A stretch of DNA of 9,505 nt from an uncultured Clostridia bacterium (GCA_934167225.1 CAKPLD010000047.1:1-9505); one strand, 5' to 3'. Shown: positions 1 to 5,517, numbered from the stretch's first letter. The notes: generated by a model from the letters alone, not told the origin. Program-made: numbers and translations.

Positions 1-7
1 TTGTCAT
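1..7 (-). CDS. Start of an unidentified gene running off the left edge (partial)
   Basis: On the minus strand an ATG at 7-5 is followed by ACA and the window edge, so only two codons are visible. The call rests on a strong Shine-Dalgarno sequence, GGGAG at 20-16, placed 8 bases before the ATG, which is the ideal distance. It would be the next gene downstream of the GerS-like gene, in the same direction and about 95 bases after its stop. Nothing can be said about its product. The alternative is a chance GGGAG plus ATG in AT-rich intergenic DNA. Confidence 0.35.
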
Positions 8-69
8 AATATTCACTCCCATTATTAGCATATTTTTAAGTCTATATATTCGTAGATAAATTTTGAAAT

Positions 70-99
70 ATGGAAATTATAATATATTTACAATTCCAT
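70..99 (-). terminator. Weak hairpin after the GerS-like gene
   Basis: TGGAA at 71-75 pairs with TTCCA at 94-98. A few extra A-T pairs are possible with one bulged base. The hairpin lies just past the stop codon at 103, and on the minus strand it is followed by ATTTCAAAATTT. The stem is short and the loop long, so this is at best a weak intrinsic terminator. Confidence 0.25.
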
Positions 100-102
100 T
101 TT

Positions 103-711
103 CTAATTTAATTCTATACTATTATATTGTATGTTTATTGTCGTATTTTGGTTATTATCCTGAATTATTAATTTAGTAGGTAATTTATTTTCTTTATTTA
201 TGTACAATATTTTATTTTCTGTATATTTATTTTTATTACTACTCTTTGTTTTCATGATTATTTCTTTTTCGTTTTCCTCGAATTTTGAATTTTCATATTT
301 TTTGTAATTCTCTATAAATATATTTAAATCCAAATAATTTTCCCCAATGCCTTTGTAATTTTCAAAAATTGTTGATAAATTTAATACCGAATTTTCTATT
401 TTTAAATTACCTTCTTTTCTTATTATTTTTACTCCTGCAATATTTGTTGGTTCCACCACTTCTTGAATAGATTCATTTTTATCATTAAATTCCTGATTTA
501 AAATATATTTATTTTTATTTTTATTACTATTAACTTGTACTGAAATATTGGCTTTATATTTTTTTACATTTAAAATATAATCTACGATTTCCTGACTATT
601 CATATTGTTTCCATTTTTGCTTTTTTTATTCACATTTCTAAAAATAAATATTCCTAAAACTATTAATAATATTATTATAATTGCAAAAAATAACTTTTTA
701 TTAATTTTCAT
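103..711 (-). CDS. GerS-like / LolA-fold membrane-anchored protein
   Basis: The gene encodes 202 residues. An N-terminal hydrophobic segment (about residues 7-25) after a short lysine-rich start fits a single membrane anchor, and the rest is a hydrophilic extracytoplasmic domain. The part from about residue 38 onward, with PTNIAGVKIIRKEG (88-101), NLSTIFENYKG (111-121) and KLPTKLIIQDNNQ (176-188), resembles my memory of clostridial GerS germination lipoproteins and related LolA-like sorting proteins. In C. difficile, GerS is needed for cortex breakdown in germination. Unlike those lipoproteins, this one has no cysteine, so no lipobox. Start: ATG at 711 with AAAGGA about 9 bases upstream. It lies 65 bases after the sortase stop in the same direction, so the two are probably co-transcribed. 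The LolA-like assignment is moderately likely. The germination role is an inference from resemblance and from the spore genes nearby. Confidence 0.55.
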   Translation of the reverse strand: MKINKKLFFAIIIILLIVLGIFIFRNVNKKSKNGNNMNSQEIVDYILNVKKYKANISVQVNSNKNKNKYILNQEFNDKNESIQEVVEPTNIAGVKIIRKEGNLKIENSVLNLSTIFENYKGIGENYLDLNIFIENYKKYENSKFEENEKEIIMKTKSSNKNKYTENKILYINKENKLPTKLIIQDNNQNTTINIQYNSIELN

Positions 712-776
712 AAATAAAATCCTTTCTTTTATAAATTTATTAATACATTTTTATTCAAGAATTTTATTTATATACA

Positions 777-1352
777 TTAATTTTCTATTTCTGTTCCTTG
801 GATGCAACGTCTATATTGAGGCTCATTTTCAACACATGTTATTAGTGTTATTTTGTTCTCATTAGTCTTTTCTAAATAACTCCAATCTGTATTTTTTATT
901 ATTTCGATTTTATCAATTTTATACGTCTTTTGATATTCTAAATATTTATAAATTATTTCATCATCTATCTTTAATTTTTTCAAATTTTGAAAATAATTAT
1001 TTTCATATCCCCTGTTATGCCCTGCTAATCCTATATTTCCTTGCATTAAATCCGTTTCCGAAAAATGTCCTATTTTGGTATTTAATGTTTCTGAATCTGT
1101 TCCTTCAGCAATTGGTGCTTTTAATTTTATTTTTGGAATTTCTATATACCATTTTTCTAATTCCTCTTCTGGCATATTATTTTCTTTTTGATTTTTTATT
1201 TCTTCTTTTTTTATATTTATTTGCGGAATAATATTTGGTAGACTTTTTTCAGGAAGATTTTCATTTTTAATAAGAAATATATTTAGAATTAAAAATATTA
1301 TTGTGGCAATAATCAAACTAATTAAATTAATATATTTATTTGTGTAAATCAT
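777..1352 (-). CDS. Sortase (class D-like transpeptidase)
   Basis: The gene encodes 191 residues. Sortases are membrane-bound cysteine transpeptidases that cut a C-terminal sorting signal in a secreted protein and join it to the cell wall or to another protein. Visible features are an N-terminal membrane segment (about 9-29), then a polar linker, then the sortase core from about residue 67 (WYIEIPKIKLKAPIAEGT). The catalytic set is present: His112 in LAGHNRG, Cys173 in TLITC, and Arg181/182 in QYRRC. The W-I-I-P-K-I-x-L start and the TLITC box fit class D or a related class better than class A or B; the class is inferred. No gene with an LPxTG-type sorting signal is in the window, so the substrate is unknown. 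The start ATG at 1352 has only a weak purine-rich leader (AAAGAAAT) and no GGAGG. A good promoter lies upstream at 1380-1408. The GerS-like gene follows after 65 bases. Confidence 0.85.
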   Translation of the reverse strand: MIYTNKYINLISLIIATIIFLILNIFLIKNENLPEKSLPNIIPQINIKKEEIKNQKENNMPEEELEKWYIEIPKIKLKAPIAEGTDSETLNTKIGHFSETDLMQGNIGLAGHNRGYENNYFQNLKKLKIDDEIIYKYLEYQKTYKIDKIEIIKNTDWSYLEKTNENKITLITCVENEPQYRRCIQGTEIEN

Positions 1353-1379
1353 ATTTCTTTATTGAAATAAACCTTATTT

Positions 1380-1408
1380 ATAATAACATACTTTTCTTGT
1401 TTTGTAAA
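1380..1408 (-). promoter_or_regulatory. Housekeeping-type promoter of the sortase gene
   Basis: On the minus strand, TTTACA (1408-1403) and TATTAT (1385-1380) are separated by exactly 17 bases, matching five of six bases at both the -35 and -10 boxes of a vegetative sigma factor. The likely transcription start is near 1373, about 20 bases before the sortase ATG. The palindromic element at 1448 lies about 40 bases further upstream, so its insertion left this promoter intact. Confidence 0.55.
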
Positions 1409-1447
1409 TAAAAACTTTTCGACATAATTCTACAAATACCACTATTT

Positions 1448-1698
1448 GTTACAATTCAGAGCTTTAAAATTGTAAAGTAGGTTCGAATTAGAATAATTAT
1501 TAATTTTTGGGGATTAATGTGTGATTGAAGGACTTTTAGAGCTTATTAGCAGAATTTTTGGAAAGAGTTCATGCTCCGCCATGGAAGGGTGCCAAAAATA
1601 ATGCTTATAAGCTCTTAAAGTCCGTATTGAGCCGTTAATCCACCAAAAATTAATAATTATTCTAATTCGAACCGGTTTTAATAACTGTGAATAGTAAC
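1448..1698. mobile_element. Palindromic MITE-like element, copy 1 (251 bp)
   Basis: This is one of three related copies. The ends are GTTACAATTC and its imperfect complement GAATAGTAAC. The 8-bp direct repeat CACTATTT flanks it at 1440-1447 and 1699-1706, as expected for a target-site duplication. Nearly the whole element is one imperfect palindrome. A 31-base outer arm at 1480-1510 is perfectly complementary to 1643-1673, and an inner 32-base stem encloses a conserved GC-richer loop containing TGCTCCGCCATGG. Copy 2 differs at only about seven positions. No open reading frame of interest or transposase is inside, so it would depend on an enzyme encoded elsewhere. It sits between the murF terminator and the sortase promoter. 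Several IS families make 8-bp duplications, so the parent family cannot be named from this alone. Confidence 0.85.
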
Positions 1699-1714
1699 CA
1701 CTATTTTAGTATGT

Positions 1715-1751
1715 AAAAAATAAAATGCCTTTTAAAGACATTTTATTTTTT
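1715..1751 (-). terminator. Intrinsic terminator of murF, overlapping its stop codon
   Basis: A 13-base arm at 1715-1727 (AAAAAATAAAATG) is perfectly complementary to 1739-1751. The murF TAA (1734-1732) lies in the loop between them. Read on the minus strand, the hairpin ends in a T-rich tract (TTTTATTTTTT), as in rho-independent terminators. The final murF codons thus form the upstream arm. The 8-bp duplication of element copy 1 ends only 8 bases further downstream. Confidence 0.65.
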
Positions 1752-3144
1752 CAGCAAGATTAAATAATTTCATCCCATTTGACGCTTTTATTAATATAAC
1801 ATCACCACTTTGTAAATTTAATTTTAAATTATTAAATAATTCATCTTGATTTCCAAAGTAAAAAATATTTTCTTTTTTATATCCCTCTTTCTTGGCTTCA
1901 TCTCCAATAAATTTTGCATAATTACCAATTAAATATAATTTATCAATTTTATTTTTATAAATTTCAGTTCCTACATCTCTATGTAATTTTTCCGAAAATT
2001 CTCCTAATTCAAACATATCACCTAAAACCGCAATTTTCCTTGTTCCATGCATATTTTTTAAATTTGAAATAGATGCTTTCATAGATTCATAACTGGCATT
2101 ATAACTATCATTAATAATTGTTATATTATTTTTTAAATGATTTATTTCCATTCTTTTTGCTGTTAATTTAAAATCTTTTATTCCTCTTTGTATTTGCTCA
2201 TCACTTAAATTAAACAATTTTCCTACAGCTGTAGCACATAATGCATTTAATATAAAATGTTCTCCTCCAACAGGTACTTCTATATTTATTTTATGATTAA
2301 TACTCTCACAAACAAATTTGCTTGAATTTTCTTCTAGACATATATTGCATGCCTTAAATTCACTATCATTATTAATTCCAAATGTATGTATTTCTACTTC
2401 ATCTTTATTTTCATAATACCATTTATTTAATAAATCATTATCATTATTTATAACAATCTTTTTTTGGCTCATTCCTTCTAATATTTCCAATTTTGCTTTT
2501 AATATATTTTCTCTTGACCCTAAATTTCCAATATGTGATGTTCCTATGTTTGTAATTACCGCAATATCTGGTTTTGCAATTTTGGTTAAATAACTTATTT
2601 CTCCAAAATGATTCATTCCCATTTCTATAACTGCAATTTCCTCATCTTGTATTTTTAAAATTGTAAATGGTAATCCAATATGATTATTATTATTTCCTTC
2701 TGTTTTTAATACTTTATATTTTTTAGAAAGCACATTTGCTATAATATCCTTTGTGCTAGTTTTTCCTACGCTTCCAGTAACTCCCACGACCTTTAAATTA
2801 TTGGTGTTTTTCAAAACTTTCATCTTAAAACTAGCCATTTTGCCAATAGCTTGTATAGAATCTTCTACCTGTATAATATTTTTATTTTCCTTTTTGTATT
2901 TTTCAACAATATCCTTTTCACCATCTAAATTAATATTATTTATTATAACCGTATCGGCACCGTTATCAAATGCTTCTTTCCAAAATAAGCTTCCATCAAA
3001 ATTTTCACCTTTTATACCTATATATGCATCTCCATTTTTTATTGTTCTTGTATCTTTAGAATATTTTTTACATTCTGTTTTACCATTTCCAATTATCAAT
3101 TTTCCTTCTGTACACTTTAATATATCTTCAATTGTCAAATTCAT
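1732..3144 (-). CDS. murF: UDP-N-acetylmuramoyl-tripeptide--D-alanyl-D-alanine ligase
   Basis: MurF is a cytoplasmic Mur ligase. It uses ATP to add D-Ala-D-Ala to the UDP-MurNAc-tripeptide, the last cytoplasmic step of the peptidoglycan precursor. Numbering from the ATG at 3144 (470 residues), the N-terminal substrate domain has SKDTRTIKNGDAYIGIKG (about 29-46). The ATP loop is GVTGSVGKTSTKD (121-133), followed by EMGMNHFGEI (174-183) and NIGTSHIGNLGSRENILKAK (199-218), where the last lysine is the residue usually carbamylated. The C-terminal domain has INDSYNA (344-350), VLGDMFELG (373-381) and KASNGMK (453-459). Length is normal for the family. An in-frame GTG at 3156 would add four residues. 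The ATG at 3144 is preferred because GGTGGG lies at a proper distance before it and the family usually begins close to this point. The gene appears to be its own transcription unit, with a promoter at 3176-3204 and a terminator at 1715-1751. Confidence 0.97.
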   Translation of the reverse strand: MNLTIEDILKCTEGKLIIGNGKTECKKYSKDTRTIKNGDAYIGIKGENFDGSLFWKEAFDNGADTVIINNINLDGEKDIVEKYKKENKNIIQVEDSIQAIGKMASFKMKVLKNTNNLKVVGVTGSVGKTSTKDIIANVLSKKYKVLKTEGNNNNHIGLPFTILKIQDEEIAVIEMGMNHFGEISYLTKIAKPDIAVITNIGTSHIGNLGSRENILKAKLEILEGMSQKKIVINNDNDLLNKWYYENKDEVEIHTFGINNDSEFKACNICLEENSSKFVCESINHKINIEVPVGGEHFILNALCATAVGKLFNLSDEQIQRGIKDFKLTAKRMEINHLKNNITIINDSYNASYESMKASISNLKNMHGTRKIAVLGDMFELGEFSEKLHRDVGTEIYKNKIDKLYLIGNYAKFIGDEAKKEGYKKENIFYFGNQDELFNNLKLNLQSGDVILIKASNGMKLFNLAEKIKCL

Positions 3145-3175
3145 TTTACCCACCACTTTCTTCTAAACTTTTCTT

Positions 3176-3204
3176 ATTATAATATTAAACTATTAAAAAT
3201 ACAA
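3176..3204 (-). promoter_or_regulatory. Housekeeping-type promoter of murF
   Basis: On the minus strand, TTGTAT (3204-3199) and a consensus TATAAT (3181-3176) are 17 bases apart. Transcription would begin near 3169, about 25 bases before the murF ATG at 3144. Element copy 2 starts at 3235, about 30 bases upstream of the -35 box, so the promoter itself is undamaged. Confidence 0.65.
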
Positions 3205-3234
3205 CATATTTATGATATAAAGTAATAAACCAAA

Positions 3235-3485
3235 GTTACAATTCGCAGCTTTAAAATTGTAGAGTAGGTTCGAATTAGAATAATTATTAATTTTTGGGGG
3301 ATTAATGTGCGATTGAAGGACTTTTAGAGCTTATTAGCAGAATTTTTGGAAAGAGTTCATGCTCCGCCATGGAAGGGTGCCAAAAATAATGCTTATAAGC
3401 TCTTAAAGTCCGTATTGAGCCGTTAATCCACCAAAAATTAATAATTATTCTAATTCGAACCGGTTTTAATAGCTGTGAATAGTAC
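3235..3485. mobile_element. Palindromic MITE-like element, copy 2 (251 bp)
   Basis: This copy has the same length as copy 1 and differs at about seven positions. Its ends are GTTACAATTC and GAATAGTAC (one A lost from GTAAC). The flanks are AAACCAAA at 3227-3234 and CAACCAAA at 3486-3493, an 8-bp duplication with one mismatch. The outer arm 3267-3297 is perfectly complementary to 3431-3461. The inner stem 3318-3349 pairs with 3380-3411 at 28 of 32 positions, around a loop at 3350-3379 that holds a small TTCATG/CATGGAA hairpin. The loop and inner stem are identical to copy 1. It is inserted in the left arm of an older long palindrome (see 3490-3551), about 90 bases upstream of murF. A 65-codon open frame on the minus strand across it is a by-product of the palindrome, not a gene. 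Confidence 0.85.
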
Positions 3486-3489
3486 CAAC

Positions 3490-3551
3490 CAAAGTGCAAC
3501 TTGAGATTGACTGTAAATCAGATTTTACAGTCAATCTCAAGTTGCACTTTG
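3490..3551. repeat. Long perfect inverted repeat, interrupted by element copy 2
   Basis: The bases 3490-3517 are perfectly complementary to 3524-3551 (28 bp) around the 6-base loop TCAGAT. If element copy 2 and one 8-bp duplication are removed, the left arm continues into 3222-3234 and pairs with 3548-3560. The original structure then had 37-base arms with a single C/C mismatch. It lies downstream of the spore protein gene and upstream of murF. It is much longer than an ordinary terminator stem, so it may be a second kind of palindromic repeat or a strong transcription barrier. It does not share sequence with the 251-bp element. Confidence 0.8.
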
Positions 3552-3560
3552 CTTTATTAC

Positions 3561-3596
3561 AAATTACCCGAAATATAAAACTATTTCGGGTAATTT
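3561..3596 (-). terminator. Terminator hairpin of the spore protein gene
   Basis: AAATTACCCGAAATA (3561-3575) is perfectly complementary to 3582-3596 around the loop TAAAAC. It begins three bases past the TAG of the small spore protein gene. The stem has a GC core and A/T-rich ends. The T-run after it on the minus strand is short, so termination may also involve the long palindrome immediately downstream. Confidence 0.55.
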
Positions 3597-3598
3597 AA

Positions 3599-3772
3599 CT
3601 AACTATTTACACTTCTATTTGCAATTTCTATAGCCTTAGAAACTATATTTCCGCATGTCTTAGAAGAAACATTTTCCCATCCACCATCTTTTTTAACCTG
3701 ATCATATACTCCAAGTTCTTTGGCAATTTCTTCTTTTAGATTTTCAGACATTAGTTTACTGTTTTTAGACAT
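3599..3772 (-). CDS. Small acid-soluble spore protein, alpha/beta type (SspF-like)
   Basis: This is a 57-residue protein. Proteins of this family coat DNA in the forespore, protect it from UV and chemicals, and are degraded at germination. LKEEIAKELGVYD (12-24) contains the E-I-A site at which the germination protease GPR cuts the family (between Glu15 and Ile16). The second conserved block, SKTCGNIVSKAIEIA (37-51), matches the C-terminal DNA-binding motif. Between them, GGWENVSS (30-37) is typical of the minor, clostridial/SspF-type members. Start: ATG at 3772 with a very strong AAAGGGGG about 8 bases upstream. It lies 121 bases after ypeB in the same direction. Expression in the forespore under sigma-G is expected for the family, but I could not find a convincing sigma-G promoter. 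A 10-base inverted repeat lies in its leader (3786-3820). One cysteine (Cys40) sits in the second motif. Confidence 0.93.
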   Translation of the reverse strand: MSKNSKLMSENLKEEIAKELGVYDQVKKDGGWENVSSKTCGNIVSKAIEIANRSVNS

Positions 3773-3785
3773 AACAAATCCCCCT

Positions 3786-3820
3786 TTGTAGAAAATATAA
3801 TCTTAACAACTTTTCTACAA
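3786..3820. repeat. Inverted repeat in the leader of the spore protein gene
   Basis: TTGTAGAAAA (3786-3795) is perfectly complementary to TTTTCTACAA (3811-3820), with a 15-base spacer. It lies directly upstream of the ribosome binding site of the spore protein gene. It could be an operator, a leader hairpin that protects the message, or chance in AT-rich DNA. Most of its pairs are A-T. Confidence 0.4.
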
Positions 3821-3893
3821 TAATATTATTTGCAAAAATCAAAAAAATATAATAATAAAAATATTTCAAAATTTGATAAATTCGGAAAACTTA

Positions 3894-5249
3894 TTACATC
3901 GTAAGTACCCCATTTGGAGTATTATACACAATTAAAATGTCTTCTTCCTCGCCTGTTCCAGCATTTATATAAACCAAAAATTCATTATCATCAATTTTTC
4001 CTTTAAACTCATAACACAAAATTTCTGTTTTATATTCAGTTGGAATAATTGCTAAACCTTCACTTTGAATATTTAAATTTTTATTTAATTTCTTTTTTGC
4101 AGATTCGATAGAAATTACATTTTGAGATATATTTCTTTCCATATGATTATTTAAATAGCCTTTTGTCTCAATTCCTAAAATTTCACCATTATCTAATGCT
4201 ACTTTGATTTTAATTAAATCCGGATATATAACAACATCATTTTGATTATAGGCATAATTAATAGTAATAATTCCATTTTCATTTAAATAATATGTTTCCT
4301 TCATATTTTCTATACCTAAATAATTTAAAAATTCCATTCCTTTTTGGTTAGCATCTTCATAGCTCAATTTTTCTTCTCCAACATCTCTATTACAATTAAA
4401 ATAAACTATATGTCCACCTTTTTTAGTTATTGCAATAGTTATATTTTCGTCATTTTGATTTTTTAAAGAAAAATTATATGATGGTAATTCTGAATTTTCA
4501 TTTTCACCCAAACTCGAAATTTCTTTTATATTTTCACTTCCAAATACTTCGTTTATTTTATTTTTTGCATCATCTTCTGAAATATCATTTCCCGTTAAAC
4601 CTTTAGGCTCTGTTGAAGTCAAATGTTCTGAAAAGGCACCATCATATATTAGTCCTGAATATTCGTGAAAATTTTCTTCTAAAGAACTAAATACATCCAA
4701 ATTTGAACTTACTGCTTGTGCAAATTCTTCATTTCTATTCGATTTTAAGTTTTTCCATGTAATGGCTCCTTGTTCTAAATCTGTTGCTAATTGATTCAAT
4801 ACATTTTTTAATTCTATACTATAATTGTGAAGTTCTTCTAAGTTTTTTAATTCATCTTCACTTAAATCTGTTCCCTTAATATTTTTTCGTGATAAAGTGT
4901 AACTGTAATCACTTACCTGATTTAAAAATTTTTCAGTTTTCTCGAGTTCCTGACTCTCTATTGGAAGATTTGCCAAATATGTTTGTGCAAGATTAGCTTC
5001 TCTCCACAAATAAGTAAGTGTTTCTGCACTATGATTACTACTTGTTGATATTGTTGATTTTGCTAAATATGTTTCAACATTTTGCACATAATTTATTAAT
5101 TCGTAAAAATTATTATTATATAAATTTCTGCTAACAAGCTCAATTTCGCTATTTTTCTTATATAGGAAATATCCCAAAAGAGCAATAATTACTACTAAAA
5201 ACAATACAATTGTCCACATTATAATTTTTTTTGATTTTTTCATATTCAT
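3894..5249 (-). CDS. ypeB: Spore germination protein YpeB
   Basis: The gene encodes 451 residues, the usual length. YpeB sits in the spore inner membrane and is required for, and mutually stabilises, the cortex-lytic enzyme SleB. Visible features are a basic start and one membrane segment (about 9-30). The highly conserved N-terminal domain follows: NNNFYELINYVQNVETYLAK (45-64), STSSNHSAETLTYLWREANL (68-87), and FLNQVSDYSYTLSRK (108-122). The C-terminal half has three PepSY-like units opening near ISEDDAKNKI (223), LSYEDANQKG (295) and ISIESAKKKL (379). Start: ATG at 5249 with overlapping AAGGA repeats upstream; a second ATG two codons in (5243) is equally served. sleB, normally adjacent in Bacillus, is absent here. 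Only 35 bases separate the start codon from element copy 3, so the promoter must lie in or beyond that element. Confidence 0.96.
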   Translation of the reverse strand: MNMKKSKKIIMWTIVLFLVVIIALLGYFLYKKNSEIELVSRNLYNNNFYELINYVQNVETYLAKSTISTSSNHSAETLTYLWREANLAQTYLANLPIESQELEKTEKFLNQVSDYSYTLSRKNIKGTDLSEDELKNLEELHNYSIELKNVLNQLATDLEQGAITWKNLKSNRNEEFAQAVSSNLDVFSSLEENFHEYSGLIYDGAFSEHLTSTEPKGLTGNDISEDDAKNKINEVFGSENIKEISSLGENENSELPSYNFSLKNQNDENITIAITKKGGHIVYFNCNRDVGEEKLSYEDANQKGMEFLNYLGIENMKETYYLNENGIITINYAYNQNDVVIYPDLIKIKVALDNGEILGIETKGYLNNHMERNISQNVISIESAKKKLNKNLNIQSEGLAIIPTEYKTEILCYEFKGKIDDNEFLVYINAGTGEEEDILIVYNTPNGVLTM

Positions 5250-5284
5250 TTTTCCTTTCCTTTTATAACTAAATTTATTTTTTC

Positions 5285-5313
5285 GTTATAATTCACGGCT
5301 TTAAAATTGTAGA
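5285..5313 (-). promoter_or_regulatory. Possible promoter for ypeB formed by the end of element copy 3
   Basis: On the minus strand, TCTACA (5313-5308) and TATAAC (5290-5285) are exactly 17 bases apart and point at ypeB. The -10 box is the very end of the element. Copies 1 and 2 read TGTAAC there, a poorer match, so one substitution in copy 3 improves it. Transcription would start near 5278, about 29 bases before the ypeB ATG. ypeB is sigma-G dependent in Bacillus, so a vegetative-type promoter would be a departure; treat it as a candidate. Confidence 0.3.
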
Positions 5314-5400
5314 ATAGGTTCGAATTAGAATAATTATTAATTTTTGGGAGATTAATAATTATTCTAATTCGAACCGGTTTTAATAGCTGTGAATAATAAC
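5285..5400. mobile_element. Palindromic MITE-like element, copy 3, internally deleted (116 bp)
   Basis: The ends GTTATAATTC and GAATAATAAC match the other copies, and the 8-bp repeat ATTTTTTC flanks it exactly at 5277-5284 and 5401-5408. It keeps both outer arms but lacks the central 136 or so bases. The junction is at ATTAAT, a 6-base sequence that occurs at both edges of the missing segment in copy 2 (3301-3306 and 3437-3442), so slippage between those repeats would produce exactly this form. What remains is a hairpin with more than 20 perfectly paired bases around a short loop (TTTTGGGAG). It lies in the divergent gap between ypeB and the glycosyltransferase, where both promoters would be expected. 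Confidence 0.85.
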
Positions 5401-5408
5401 ATTTTTTC

Positions 5409-5517
5409 TGTTTTATTTTGCATTAAATCAAAAAAAATATTCCTTTTTTTTGATTTTTATGTTAAAATGTATAGCAATATAATATAATTTATTACAAACA
5501 AAAAGGAGCAAAGATCT
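5409..5517 (+). promoter_or_regulatory. Upstream region and ribosome binding site of the glycosyltransferase gene
   Basis: A strong AAGGAG (5503-5508) lies 9 bases before the ATG at 5518. Two overlapping TATAAT hexamers (5478-5483 and 5483-5488) are possible -10 boxes, but neither has a good -35 box at 17 bases. TTGATT at 5450-5455 is 22 bases from the first. An A/T-only inverted repeat, 5425-5437 with 5444-5456, overlaps that TTGATT. The ribosome binding site is clear; the promoter is only approximate. Confidence 0.4.

Noticed and set aside
1480..1510. GGTTCGAAT in the element arms resembles the T-loop of a tRNA
   Set aside because: There is no acceptor stem, anticodon arm or CCA end in register, and the same sequence is explained by the symmetric arms of the element.
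3302..3499. A 65-codon minus-strand open frame across element copy 2
   Set aside because: It lies within the palindrome, has no Shine-Dalgarno support, and its residues follow from the repeat sequence, not from a recognisable protein.
5425..5456. A 13-base perfect inverted repeat as a terminator or operator
   Set aside because: The arms are almost entirely A or T runs (AAATCAAAAAAAA), which arise easily in this composition. It is mentioned only as part of the promoter region.
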